A DNA stretch of 64,000 nucleotides, taken from the NCBI GenBank assembly GCA_015847255.1, contig JADLZK010012646.1:372001-436000 (forward strand), in the 5' to 3' direction. Position numbers and translations under genes: made by a program. The notes under the pieces are model-generated. The model was not told where the DNA came from, did no database searches, and saw only the letters and a program-made list of their open reading frames with translations. This DNA comes from Hyparrhenia diplandra. Lineage: Eukaryota > Streptophyta > Magnoliopsida > Poales > Poaceae. The first letter of the stretch is position 1. Each line of letters opens with the position of its first letter. Below, piece by piece: positions 34,903-46,761 of this stretch.

Positions 34903-37309
34903 TTAGCCTGCATGCAGTGCTCATTGGATCGTCCGCAGACAGGGAATAATACCTCAGAAGACTGTCCGTTGCTTCTATTTCAATAATGCCGAGGCGGATT
35001 TGACTTGATTCTTCACCGTTTATTCACACCACTTGGTTGCCTTGCATTCGTGGGACCAAAGTAGCTATAAATCATATCTTAACGCACATGTTAGTTCTAA
35101 TAATCATACATGTCATATTGACAATTAATGATGAGGCAGAAATTTATGCTAAGATCTTCAACTGTCAAATAGGGACTTTTCCTATTAAGTACCTAGGAGT
35201 CCCAGTTAGTCCTAGCAGACTTCATCTTATAGATTGGTTGCCTCTTCTTGAGAAAAGCGCTAAAAGATTGGATACATGGAAAGGTGGGACCATGTCCATT
35301 GCAAGCAGGGCTACTTTGATAGGGGCCAGTCTTACAAATGCACCTATGTATGTATCACATGTCTATATACAGATTGCCTAAAACAATTATACATCAGCTC
35401 AATAAGCATAGACACACCTTCTTCTAGCAGGGAGGTGGCACTAAAAAGAAATATCATCTGATTAAGTGGGTAAGAATTTGTAAAAGTAAAAAGAAGGGTG
35501 GCCTTGGTATTAAGGACATTAATCTCATAAATGTCAGCTTATTGTGCAAGTGGTGATGGAAGCTTGATACTGAATGTGGGTTATGGGGAGACATTATCCA
35601 TTACAAGTATATCAAGAAAAAATCACTTAGCACAGTGAACCATAGACAAAATGACTCACCCATCTGGTCTGATCTGTTGAAAATCAGACATATATATTTG
35701 CAAGGGAGAAGAAATGAAGTTAGAAATGGGAAGAAAACTCTTCTGGATTGATACTTGGTTATATGATAAACCTATCTGCAATATATATATACACCCTGAA
35801 CTCACTACGGAAACGGACCTTCGCCCGATGGGATTGCGTTTTGCCGACGGCCCCAAATCCCGCCTTTCGGCAAAGATACTCTTCGCCGACGGCCGTTCTC
35901 GTCAAAACAATGCCCTCGGCGAAGGCTCCTTCGCCGAGAACAAATTGCTCGGAACAGAATCCCCCTCGGCAAATCTCACCTTTGTCGACGGGCAACTGTC
36001 GGGCGAATATGCGGTTGTTGGCATAGACGGCGCCAAAGTCACGCCCGTCGATTTACGTTAGCTTTGCCGACGGCCCGCCGTTCACCCCCCGGCAAAGCAA
36101 GCGCTCTTTGCCGAGAGCTGCACCTATGTGCTCTCGGCGTTTTTTTTGCATACCTCCAAACGGCGCCACGTGTCCCCGGTCTTTGCCGAGAACGCCCAGC
36201 GTCGCCGAGGGCGGTGTACTCGGTGCTTTCGGCAAACCTTGAGCTTTGCGAGCCCGGGGACCGCTCTCAACAAAGAATTAATTTTTTTTTATTTAGCCCG
36301 CACAACTTTTTCTTTACCTTAGCTACAGTACATGGAGCTTGTTGAAGTTTGCAATTTTTTTCAAACTTTTACTATATTTCATGAATTTTCATGTATTATT
36401 TGAATTTCTTTTCAAAACTCAAATTTGAACTGTAAGTGATTCGAATAATGGATCTAAATGATTGGAAAAATGGTAAACATGCTTGTGAGTCTATCTTGAG
36501 GCCTCATCCATGGCTAGACACCAAAATTCGAACATCTTGTGCACGAAACACGTTGACTCACTAGCGGGTGAATTGTTTTTAAATTCTATAAAAATCAAAC
36601 GAAGTTGAAAAATCATGAAATTTGACGAGTTGTCCTTATATCACATGTGTACACTATGAAAAAATTTGAGAAGATTTCGTCGAATTTTGCATCTCGGATG
36701 GCACCAGGCATCACATCCCGAACATGTGATAATAGAAACTCACATGGAGATGTCCACTGGTGCCATCCGAGATGCCATCGTGCCATTGTTTTTTACGGTA
36801 TTGAAAACCTCGCCGTGTAGGGAGGTTACGTCGAAATTTTTAATTGAACCCGATCTTTTTTCGGTGGTGACAGCCCGTCGGTGCCGAGCCGGAGTATGTG
36901 ACTTCACCGCCACCGCCGGGTCTGCCGCACCGCTAGGTATAACCCCTCTTTACATATGATGGTCGTAGATCGCGTAACCTAGTTAGGCGTCTCCGTCCAA
37001 AAGAGATACGGCTGGAGGTATGCATTTCTTTTTTGCATATCTACGACCAGATCTGTTCGATTGTCCATATTTTTGGACAGCCCGCGGATACGTAGATGGG
37101 TCGGTTTCCATGTTCTCGATCCGGTCGGCGGATTTCGGCATCACCTCCCTATTGTTCTCCCGGATACACACTCTCCCTTCCGGGACGTGTATCGTGAGAA
37201 GAACGGGAGGTCTTTGCCGAAATTAATCTCGGCCGGATTAGGACCTATCCTCACCTATTAGACAAGAGGGAACACCATGGGGATGGAATTCATGGTTGGA
37301 ATTCGTGGT

Positions 37310-39660
37310 TGCTAAAGGATGGAGGACCGCCAAGTGGATGTACAAATATCCGGAGAAGTAAGTGTGATTTTGACGCCGAATGGATGAACAAGACCAATGA
37401 ATTCTTGGAAATGGTATGGGGCAATGCTCGTGCTCGTGGTCATTTGCTACTTTGGTGTCCCCTGTAAGATGTGACAACAAGAGGAGAGTCACCGAGAGGA
37501 TATGAACCGACATCTTACGGATTTTGGATTCATCAAGAACTGTACCGTGTGGATCTACCATGGTGAAGCACAACGTATGAGAGAGGAGGTGGTGTGACCA
37601 CGCCCGAGGAGTGTGATGGTGATGCCGGGTTGTAGACATGTTAGATGATGTCCACCAAGCACTTTTCAATGAAGCCTGTGATAAGGAGGCGATGGAGCGG
37701 GAGGCGAAGGCGTTCTATGAAATGATGGACTCAGCCGCCAAACCCCTTCATGAGAACACCACGGTCTTGCGGCTGGACGGCATTGGTCGCTTATTAGGGG
37801 TGAAGTCCAGGTTAAACATTAGTTGAGCACGCTTCGATAGGTTGTTGACCGTGGTTGGCACCTTGCTTCCAAAGGGCCACAGCCTGCCAATGGGTATGTA
37901 CGAGTCATAGAAAATATTTCGTGCACTCAAGATGCCATATGAGCAGATACCTGCTTGCGAGAATGGGTGTGTCCTATTTAGGAAAGAGCACGCCGATGAA
38001 AAGCACTGCCCAAAGTGTAAAGCCTCCAGGTACGAAGAGGTACCAACTGGAGATGGTCAGATGAAGCAGCTTGACATCGCCAAGAAAATCTTACGGTACC
38101 TACCATTTGTACTGAGGATTCAACGGCTATACATGACTGAGGAATCCGCTAAACAGATGACGTGGCACAAAAATGGCAAGCGATACACTCCAGACAAGAT
38201 GATACATCCATCAGATGGTGAAGCATGGCAATACTTTGATGGAAAACATCCTGAGAAAGCAATGGAGGCACGTAATGTATGTGTCGTGATGGCAACAGAT
38301 GGGTTCAATCCTTATGGAATGAGTATCGCCGCATACACATGTTGGCCCGTGTTCGTTATCCCCCCGAATCTCCCCCCTGGTGTCGCCTTTCAACGGGACA
38401 CCATATTCTTGTCGCTGATAATTCCTGGACACCCGGGGAATAAGATGGGTGTGTTTATAGAGCCTGTGATCAATGAATTGATCAAGGCTTGGGATGAAGG
38501 CGTATGGACATACGATCGGAGCTACAAAGACGCCTTCAAAATGCACGTTTGGTACCAAGACTCAATTCATGACTTTCGGGCGTATGTGTTGTTCTCACCT
38601 GGTGTGTTCATGGAAAGTTCCCGTGCCCAATATGCAAGGAACGTGTGAGGTTCATCCGGCTGCGTAAGGGTGGTAAGTATTCGTCGTTCGACCAACATCG
38701 CCAATTTCTCCCTCTTGACCATCCATTCGGACAAGACACGATAAACTTTAGAAAAGGAGTCGTAGTGACGTAACCTCCACCGCAGATAAAGACTCCGGTG
38801 CCGAGGTTCGTGCTCAGCTAGATGCTCGTGGCCAATAGACAAGGTGGTGGTTTTGTGGGATATGGTGAGCAGCATATGTGGACTCATAAGTCAGGATTGG
38901 AGAGTCTCCCGTATCATGATGACCTTCTTCTGCCACATCACATTGACATGATGCACACTGAGAAGAATATCGCTGAAGGTCTTTTTTGCACACTCATGGA
39001 CACTGATAAGTCTAAGGACAACCCTAAGGCTAGAGTGGACCTGGCAACACTATGCGATAGACCAAATCAAGAGATGTGTCCTCCCGCAGGTGGCAAGAGA
39101 TGGCGAAGGCCCAATGTCGATTTCGTCTTGTCCATCAAAAAAAGGAGGGAGGTACTTAAATGGATGAAGACACTAAGGTTTCCAGATGGGTATGCACATA
39201 ATGTGAAGAGGGGAGTCAATTTAACTACTCTGCGAGTCAATGGGATGAAGAGTCATGACTATCACGTATGGATTGAGCGGCTGCTTCCCACGATGGTTTG
39301 AGGCTTTGTCCCCGAGAATGTATGGCTAGTCTTTGGCGAGTTGAGTTATTTCTTCCGCCCGGTGTGTGCGAAGGCGATCTCTCGCACCGTCTCGTAAACA
39401 GGTTGGAAAAGGCAGCACCTATGTTACTCGTAAGTTGAAGAAAATCTTCCCACCCGGATTCTTCTTGCCGATGCAGCATATGATTGTGCACCTCCCATAT
39501 GAGGTACGTATGGGAGGGCCGGTGCAGTACCATTGGTGCTACCCAATCGAGAGAACTCTAAAGAATGTACGCAAAAAATGTAGGAATAAAGTCAAAATCG
39601 AGCCTTCAGCCAGAGAGGCATACGTTGTGGAGGAGGTCTCAAACTTCACGTAAAAATACT
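37310..39660 (+). pseudogene. CACTA transposase (TNP2/Transposase_21 with DUF4218), broken
   Basis: The N-terminal transposase-associated domain is at about 37330-37420 (KWMYKYPE and FDAEWMNKTNEFLE in different frames). A conserved linker follows (EAKAFYEMMDSA at about 37700, MPYEQIPACENGCVLFRKEH at 37932). The core is open from 37932 to 38648: HCPKCKASRYE (zinc-finger-like), then MATDGFNPYGM, IPGHPGNKMGVFIEP. After a frame break it resumes at 38822-39301 with HHIDMMHTEKNIAEGLFCTL. A DUF4218-like part is at 39366-39653 (KIFPPGFFLPMQHMIVHLPY). The protein would bind the ends and cut the element out. Stops near 37460 and several frame changes make it inactive as written. Confidence 0.82.
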
Positions 39661-39685
39661 ATACGAGAGAACCTTCCTAGCGTGC

Positions 39686-40330
39686 ATGATCAACCCCCTC
39701 GTTACAATGTTGGCGAAAATCAATCGAAGCTCAGCCTTTTCCAAGGTCAATTCGGAAGCGCCCGGTGCATCTACCACTAAGCGGTTGAGCAATGAAGAGT
39801 GGCGCAGGATCATGCTATATGTGCTGACCAACTCGCCCGAGGTGGATCCGTACAAACGTGAATTCATTCGTGAGTCTTGGCCTGAATCGAGGGTTCCAGA
39901 GCCACACGAAATTGATACCCTTCTTTCGCAAGATGCTGGACCACAGAGGCCCGATTTCATTTCGTGGTTCAAGAGAAAGGTAATTTCCAATTGCGCTTGT
40001 ACATTTCAAGTTGGTCTTGCGTTTCAATTAATATTATAACGCTCTATCCACCTTGAAACTTGCAGGCCCAAACCGATCGCTCTATCCGTGGCGAGTTAAT
40101 TGTTGTTGCAGACGGCTGTGATTTAAGGGTTAGGTCATTTACCGCTTATGATGTGAATGGATTTCGTTTCCACACGACAAGCTACGAACAGAGTCGACCC
40201 AATCGAAGTACCACAAACAGCGGCGTGCTTACGGTTGATATTAATGGGAACGAATACCATGGCAGAGTCCAAGAAATATACGAGCTTTCATTTTATGCCG
40301 CCCCACATCTTAAACCTGTGATTTTGTTTG
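39686..40330 (+). pseudogene. CACTA transposase C-terminal part, DUF4216-like
   Basis: Bases 39686-39980 keep an open stretch (LTNSPEVDPYKREFI) that belongs to the same ORF family. A likely intron separates it from 40060, where ELIVVADGCDLRVRSFTAYD and VNGFRFHTTSYE lead into GRVQEIYELSFYA, the DUF4216 pattern of plant CACTA proteins. Role in transposition unknown. Confidence 0.65.
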
Positions 40331-42016
40331 TCAAGGAGGAAAGCAAAAACAAAAAAAAAATGACAAATTTTGAAGGCTTTGCCGAGTACAGCTCTCGGCA
40401 AAGCCTTCTTTGCCGAGGGCTGAACTAGTAAGCTCTCGGCAAAGAATTTCGAAAAAAAAAATCAGAATCTTTGCCGAGCACAGTCCTGACATTTTCTCGG
40501 CGAAGAATTTCAAAAAAAAAAAGAAAATCTTTGCCGAGCACACTCCCAACAGGTTCTCGGCGAAGAATTTCAACCAAAAAAAAAGGGAAAATCTTTGCCG
40601 AGCACACTCCTGACAGGTGCTCGGCGAAGACGGATGTAACTGCCATCAGTTACAACGGCGACTAACGGCTACTTTTCTTCGCCGACGGCTGTTGTCGTTT
40701 CTCGGCGAAGGCTTCGCCGAGAGCTGTACGTTATGGTGCTCGGCATAGGACCTGTGCCATGAAAAAATTCCCCGTCAGTCCTATGCCGAGCACTGTGCTC
40801 GGCGAAGACTTCGCCGACGGCCAGAGGGCCTTTGCCGAGCACACCAAGCGCTCGGCAAAGGACCTGTTTCCTGTAGTGACTGTTTGCTATGTGTCAACAA
40901 AAGGACATCAATGTTCTGCAATTTAAATCTGATCCCCAAGCCGTTAAGTTCAGTAGATGGCTTTATGGTGAATGGAGAGTTAAATGGGAGATAATATGTA
41001 ATGATGCTTCTAAGATTCCTTTGTCTGAAGGAGAGGACAAGATTAAATGGAAATTGGGCAGCAAATGTCGTTTTTCTGTCAAATCCGTCTATTATGCACT
41101 AACCTGTAATGAGGCAGGAGCTTTATCATAAACAGATTTGGAAAGGGAAGATCCCTCCCAAGATCAAGTTTTTATGTGGATGTTAATCAATGAAGCTGTC
41201 CTTACAAAAGATAATATCGTTAAAAGGAAATGGCTGGGGACCCAACTTGCTATTTCTGTTCACATAATGAAAATGCTGACCACCTGTTCTTTAAATGCAA
41301 TACTGCTAAAGCTGTGTGGGCTATAGTTGCTATATGCATTGGGGCTGACAACATTCCCAACTCTATTGATCAATGTTGGGCCTGGTGTACAAAATGGCTC
41401 CCCGGGGGAAACAAATTTCATACTTTTGGCATCTCTGCAATTTGTTGGGCAATCTGGAAAACACACAATAAAGTGTGCTTTGAAAATAAAGAAATTCAGG
41501 ACCCCACAAAGATTGTATGCTATGCATGTATGCTCATGGGTTATTGGGCAGGCTTATATTTTGATGGAGACAAAGAAGCGCTGGTTGAGGGAATTAATAC
41601 GATGCTCATGATCGTTGCAAAGCTGTCAAGCAACAAGAGGAGGACTGCAGACAACCTGCCAACGGATGGACAAGATGAGGAAGAAGCAGAATGAAGTAGA
41701 GGAGAAGCTGGAGCCAGGGGGAGGGCCTGAAGATTTATGCTTTTCAATGCTGTATTCTTGTCCTGATGAAACCCCTGTGATGTTTTTTAACTTCTGTGGT
41801 CGTAGTGGTGTTACGATCGGTCTCTTTCTTTTGGTTCAGGTTCTCTCTAGATATACTAGTTTCCTTATGACTGGGGTGTTCTGTAAGCCCCTGGTCTCTT
41901 CTTAGATGTTTTCTTTGCTCTTAATTGCTAGCTCTAATGATACGATGTATTTCCGCTGCGCTGTTAATGGAATTGGGGGATGCCCTCGGTTCGAAAAAAA
42001 AAATCATACATGTCAT

Positions 42017-42122
42017 GATAATCTCCAAAACCACAATGTATATAGCATGAAGGCCAAATTTGCTACAGATACTTTTATCACCCGAATCGAGTAGATATCC
42101 GAGTGTGGATTCAAGTTAGAGC
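42017..42122. other. Unassigned flank of the LINE insertion
   Basis: No feature identified; it borders direct repeat copy 1. Confidence 0.25.
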
Positions 42123-42470
42123 TATCCAATTCATAATTTTATTCGAGAACACCCAAATCTGTATTTGTACTCGAATTAAAACAAATAATACTACCCAAAT
42201 CCATAACCGATCACATTCGATCTGCTTCGACGCCTAGTTTACAAGAAAGGTAAAGTATCTAATATTTGATTAGAGTTTAACAGCTGTGTGCTGCTAAATA
42301 TGGCAAAAGGCTGATGCTTCTATGTACGGCGCGGGCCTATGATATGTTGTCATTTATGACAAGTTGATTAACCACCGTACCACGCGTGAGCTTTAGAACC
42401 GGCAGGATCATATACTATATCTCTGTTGGTTGACCCACGGGGATTGGACAATCTGTGGTAGGAGTTTCCA
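42123..42470. repeat. Direct repeat DR1 upstream of the DUF4220 gene
   Basis: About 350 bp, matching 44025-44355 in the same orientation with small indels. Shared words include TTTATTCGAGAACACCCAAA, CACGCCTAGTTTACAAGAAA and GTTGACCCACGGGGATTGG. It is non-coding here. Confidence 0.85.
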
Positions 42471-43053
42471 GTAGTGCATGCACCTTTCTGATGTCACAAA
42501 ATTGTTGTTTTTGTTTTTCTGGATTAAATTAGTACTGAATTTGCCTAAATTTCTAACAATAAGGATATATGTGCATGTACATAAACAGAAATATGCATTA
42601 CCGTGTCTAGCGGAAGAAAGGTATTGGTTCAGCTCCTCTTTGAAGGTTAGAACCTTAAACTAAGCCTTGCTTGTCACGTTGTGCTAGAGCATCTTCTTTC
42701 CTGGAAGTAGGTTGCTTTTGTTATTTCCAGCTGGTCTCTGCATTGCTTTGGACCTTTCTTCGGGGTGACAAAAGCTAATAGGTCGATCGTGGCGGCATTA
42801 CTTGCAACCAATGCAAAGCATGCAAGTCCCAAATAAAAAGTTATTCTTCACTTGATGCATGTGGTAACGTACCCTCCTCCTCCTTGTATGTGGTGGTGGT
42901 GGTAGTAGTAACTAGTAGGGGAATGCTCAAAAAGCCTGCACGCTAGCTAGGTAGGTTATATATACATGGAAGCTAGGCACCAGCACGGCCGCGACGCTGC
43001 TACCCAAGAGGGCAACCAAATCGCTAGCATTGATCTAGCTTGTTATTAGAGCC
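42471..43053. other. Upstream region of the DUF4220 gene
   Basis: Contains (GGT)n text near 42891-42904 and a TATA candidate, TTATATATACATGG, at 42956-42969, about 90 bp before the ATG at 43054. No other gene. Confidence 0.4.
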
Positions 43054-44086
43054 ATGCCCTACTTTTTCAACAGAAACCAGACAGGCTTCTGCCAAACAAA
43101 TGAGGTGATCTCGAAAATCAGTAACCTCACGTCGTCCTACGCCGCCCGCAATGGCGGCGGCCAACAAGAGCTGATGACGATGGTTTGCGGCCCCGTCATC
43201 ATGCTCATCCTCATCGCGCTGTTCTTGCGTGGCACCTTCGACATCCACGCCGTCCTCGCCCCCAACTTCCGGCTCTTGCTCTCCTGGGCGCTCGCCCTCT
43301 TCCTCCCGTTCATGTCCTACCTCTTCTCCGAGGCAAAGGACGCGGCGGGTGGTGGTGGTGGTTGTCAGCGGTCGGCGGTGAGCGACGACCTCTCAGTGAG
43401 GGCTCGGGTGATCCTCACCTGGATGCTTCTGGTGGAGCTCCTCCGCAAGAAGGTGGACGAGAATACGAGATGCGCATGTGGGGGTCCTACTCCAGCAGCG
43501 CATCCAGCGCGCCGGCCGGGTTGTCTGGCTGGGAAGCCTTGTCTACTTCAACATCACGAGCCACGGGCGAAATGTGGTGTTCAGCGTCCTCTGGATCCTC
43601 TGCGCCACCAAACCGTTGCAGAGAATCGTCTTCACCGAGGTCGAGAAGCGCTCTTACCCCTACAAGTCCTGGATCATCTCCTCCTACATTGCTCAAATAA
43701 TGCCACGCATGGAGGAGACTGATGATGCTGAAATGCGACAACCCGACAGCTTCTTGATGGGGTGCAATTACATTGTGATGGGGGAGGAGAAGCTGGTAAG
43801 GGAGGTAACTGCAGATGGCTACGACCTGAACATTTACCCGGTTTATGGTCATGACAGAGGCATCATCACTGTTGGTGAAGTCTTGCGGCTTGCCGAAGCT
43901 GACAGCTTGTTCAACCTGCTTGATTCAAACAAAAGCATGAGCAGAGTCTGCCTTTCGTTTCCACTCTTCAAGTTGCTTCGTCGGAGGTTCCAGCACTTTG
44001 CCGCCGATGACGGCCGAAGGAGCCTCTATCCAATTCATCATAATTTTATTCGAGAACACCCAAATCTGTATTTGTACTCGAATTAA
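43054..44086 (+). pseudogene. DUF4220 family membrane protein, truncated and frameshifted
   Basis: The N-terminus has at least two hydrophobic segments (MTMVCGPVIMLILIALFL and LLLSWALALFLPFMSYLF). VRARVILTWMLLVELLRKKV follows, the conserved DUF4220 core. One extra A near 43460 shifts the frame. Downstream, VVWLGSLVYFNITSHGRNVV, FTEVEKRSYPY, DSFLMGCNYIVMGEEKL and SRVCLSFPLFKLLRRRF match the family's continuation. The last 20 or so codons (from about 44025) are not family sequence but direct repeat DR2, so the C-terminal half, including the usual DUF594 domain of these roughly 700-residue grass proteins, is missing. The function of the family is unknown; it is large and tandemly arrayed in grasses. 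Confidence 0.8.
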
Positions 44087-44360
44087 AAAAATAATACTAT
44101 CCAAATCCATAACCGATCATATTCGATCTGCTTCCACGCCTAGTTTACAAGAAAGGTAAAGCATCTAATATTTTATTAGAGTTTAACAGCTGTGCTCCTC
44201 AATATCATCGATTAAATATGGCAAAAGACTGATGCTTCTATGTACGGGTATGATATGTTGTCATTTATGACAAGTTGATTAACCACCAGCAGGGTCATAT
44301 ATACTATATATATCTGTGTTGGTTGACCCACGGGGATTGGGCAATCTGTGGTAGGGCACG
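44025..44360. repeat. Direct repeat DR2, overlapping the 3' end of the DUF4220 gene
   Basis: Second copy of the 42123-42470 sequence. The homology begins inside the coding frame at CTATCCAATTCA and supplies its stop codon. Confidence 0.85.
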
Positions 44361-44599
44361 CACGAGAGAAATGCAAAATATAAATGCATAGCCGTGTCGC
44401 AGACGCGGAGGTTGCACCCGTGTGCAGCACGTTTCAGTTTTGCGCAGCGCAAGGGACCAGGCGACGAGGGGCTTGTACTGGTGCCGGTACTTGACCTGAT
44501 ACCCAAGCAACGTACTTACTTCATGTCATATCATCACATGTTTTTATAGTTGATGATTTCCTGCTTTCAGCATCTGGTTCTTCCTTGTTGCCTCTTGCG

Positions 44600-44935
44600 T
44601 AGGTTTTTTTACGGGTAAGAAAAAAAATTTCGGGCCCTGGCAATAAATGCGAAATTTCGGAAATTTTAAAAATATCGGGTCAAATTTAAATTGATTTTTG
44701 AAAAATTTGGCATCATTTCATTAGAAAAACTCTCTAATCAATCATCCGTTGCAAATTTATATAATATCGGTGAAATAACATAGTATCTCATAGAAGTAGA
44801 GCCGCGATAATACGTCGAGCTACGGTAATACCAATATAAAAAATTTCAGTGCTCACCGAAAAGAGCGATATTTCGGAAATTTCGGAGAAATTTCGCCGAA
44901 AAAATTTCACGCTTTCATCTATCATTATCTTGTGC
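44600..44935. repeat. AT-rich repeat with AAATTTCGG words
   Basis: Repeated and inverted AAATTTCGGAAATTT-type words at both sides (44640-44670 and 44870-44910) suggest a small foldback element. Ends not defined. Not coding. Confidence 0.35.
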
Positions 44936-44962
44936 AGGACTGCCACTCAGGCCGCCGTCTAT

Positions 44963-44970
44963 TATAAAAG
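44963..44970 (+). promoter_or_regulatory. TATA box candidate of the DMP gene
   Basis: TATAAAAG lies 39 bp before the ATG at 45009, leaving a very short leader if used. Confidence 0.5.
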
Positions 44971-45008
44971 GGCATGAATGCAGGCGTAGCTGCTTAAACA
45001 AATCGGCC

Positions 45009-46354
45009 ATGGCCGCTAATGACCAGTCCAATCCCGCGGCGAAGAGTGGTGACCAGAGCATAAAGAAACGGCTCTTCCACAAGTCGATGGGGACAGCGGC
45101 AGGGCTGAGGAAGCTCCTGCCGGCCGGCACCACGCTGGCCTTCGAGACCATGGCGCCGTCCTTCACCAAGGGCGGCCAGTGCAGCGACCACGACGTCAAC
45201 GTCGTCTTCACCTGGGCCCTCATCGGCTTCCTCACCTTCCTCTGCGCGGCACTCAGCATCACCGATAGCATCACCGACAAGGACGGCAACACCCACTATG
45301 GGGTGGCCACCCTCAGAGGCTTCAAGCTCTTTAACTGCAAGCCCAAGGACCTGCACCTGTTGGACGACCAGAACGAGAACAGGAAGATGTGGAAGCATCT
45401 GAAGAAAACAAAAAGGTGAAGCCGCGGGACTTCCTGCACGCCCTCTTCGGAGCCGCCGTGTTCGGGGTCCTCGCCTTCGGCGACGCTGGCGTGCAGAGGT
45501 GCCTGGTCCCATGGGAGTCACGCCATTGGAAGGATCTCCTTGCCCACTTGCCTTTGGCGGTCGGGTTCTTGGCCAGCTTCGTGTTCATGATCTGGCCCTC
45601 CACCAGGAACGGCATCGGCGCAGCTGGCGGCGCTTTGGACGACACGGAAGACAAGAAAGAGCATATGACGACCTCGGCCAAGCAGAATCGGTTCTTCGAC
45701 AAGACTATAGGGACGGTGGCGAGCCTGTCGAAGCTCCTGCCGACCGGCACCACGCTGGCTTTCGAGACGATGGCTCCGCCCTTCACCAGGGGCGGCCAGT
45801 GCAACGACCACGACATCAACTTCTTCTTCACCTGGGGGCTCATCAGCTTCCTCACCTTGCTCTGCGCGGCGCTCAGGTTCACTGACAGCGTCACCGACAA
45901 GTACGGCAACACCTACTACGGGGTGGCCACCCGCGACGGCCTCCTGCTCTTCAACCGCGACCCCAAGGACCTGCGGCTGTCGGACAAAGACGAGGAGAAC
46001 AGGGGGATGTGGAAGCATCTGAAGAAAACAAAGAAGGTGAAGCCGCTGGACTTCCTGCACGCCTTCTTCAGTGCGGCGGTGTTCATGGCCCTCGCCTTCT
46101 GCAACGCCGGCGTGCAGAGGTGCCTGGTCCCGTGGGAGTCGGGTCAGTGGAAGGAGTTGCTGTCCATCTTGCCGCTGGCGGTGGGGTTCCTCGCCAGCTT
46201 CGTGTTCATCGTCTTCCCCTCCGACAGGATAGGCATTGGCGAAGAAGGCGCTTCGGACGGCGGTGATGCGGCACCGGCAGCCGCAGCCGGAGGACAATCG
46301 CTACAGAACACCAAGACCACTGTGCAGCAGGCCACCACCCAAGTTGATCCCTAG
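45009..46354 (+). pseudogene. DMP: Tandem fusion of two DMP (DUF679) membrane-protein units; one frameshift in unit 1
   Basis: DMP proteins are plant-specific, about 200 residues, with four membrane spans; members act in membrane remodelling and in gamete fusion/haploid induction. Unit 1 (45009-45650) has LRKLLPAGTTLAFETMAPSF, DSITDKDGNTHYGVAT, then DFLHALFGAAVFGVLAFGDA and LPLAVGFLASFVFM. Unit 2 (45667-46354) repeats the whole order: LSKLLPTGTTLAFETMAPPF, DKYGNTYYGVAT, DFLHAFFSAAVFMALAF, LPLAVGFLASFVFIVFP. No stop separates the units, so the C-terminal half of unit 1 and all of unit 2 form one frame (from 45389). Unit 1 lacks one base near 45416 relative to unit 2 (ACAAAAAGGTG against ACAAAGAAGGTG), which ends the frame that starts at 45009 at KKTKR. 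If that base is a sequence error, the product is about 448 residues with eight spans. A possible start inside the linker is MTTSAKQ at 45665. A polyadenylation signal, AATAAA, lies at about 46482. Confidence 0.85.
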
Positions 46355-46639
46355 ACTAGCTATGAACTCGACACAGTCGGCTGACGTGTGCCGTCGTTGG
46401 TCTCAGTAACAGCTGGTGTGGGTAAGTCGACTGGCTGCGCGTGCGCGCTACCGTGCATGCATGCATGGCTGTCTTCTTCAAATAAAGCTTGCCGGATTCG
46501 AATCAAGGCGGCATATATGTTTGCCCTCCCCTGAAAGTTTCATCACTGTTTCAGTGGTGTGCGTGTGTGCTTTTCTTTTTTGGTTGTACGGTCCAGTAGT
46601 GTTCGGTATCTTATCTATATATCTATTATATATTATATT
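46355..46639 (+). other. 3' flank of the DMP gene
   Basis: Contains the AATAAA signal and AT-rich sequence. No further gene. Confidence 0.35.
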
Positions 46640-46761
46640 AAATAAGAGGGAAGCATTTCTTCCAACCTGTCAGGGTTCGGTATCGAGTCAGGGCCGACAA
46701 GAGTCCTGCCATACTCATAGATCTACCATTTATCAACGCCCTTATGTATTGGAGCCGGTGC

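Larger units (their letters stand above)
35803..40878 (+). mobile_element. CACTA (En/Spm-type) DNA transposon, 5.1 kb
   Basis: The ends CACTACGGAAACGGACC and (inverted) CACTACAGGAAACAGGTCC are flanked by the 3-bp target duplication ACT (35800-35802, 40879-40881). Subterminal regions are packed with TTTGCCGAG/CTCGGC(A/G)AAG words on both sides (35830-36240 and 40370-40870). It encodes a TNP2-type transposase remnant and a DUF4216-like ORF. Removing the element and one ACT restores the LINE frame across the site. Confidence 0.92.
35117..42001 (+). mobile_element. 5'-truncated L1-type LINE interrupted by a CACTA transposon
   Basis: Bounded by a 15-bp direct repeat AATCATACATGTCAT (35102-35116, 42002-42016), with a poly-A run before the right copy. 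It starts in the reverse transcriptase thumb (KIFNCQIGTFPIKYLGVPVS, then SAKRLDTWKGG, SIASRATLI). The left part runs to 35802 (YHLIKWVRICKSKKKGGLGI, then WSDLLKIRHIYLQGR). The right part resumes at 40882 with CQQKDINVLQFKS, a zinc-binding tail domain (PPKIKF, CYFCSHNENADHLFFKC) and the ORF end at 41694. A few stops and frame changes are present. Its 3' end differs from that of the other LINEs here, so it is a separate family. Confidence 0.88.

Noticed and set aside
45518..46297. 259-codon minus ORF opposite the DMP fusion
   Set aside because: Shadow of a GC-rich gene; no domain.
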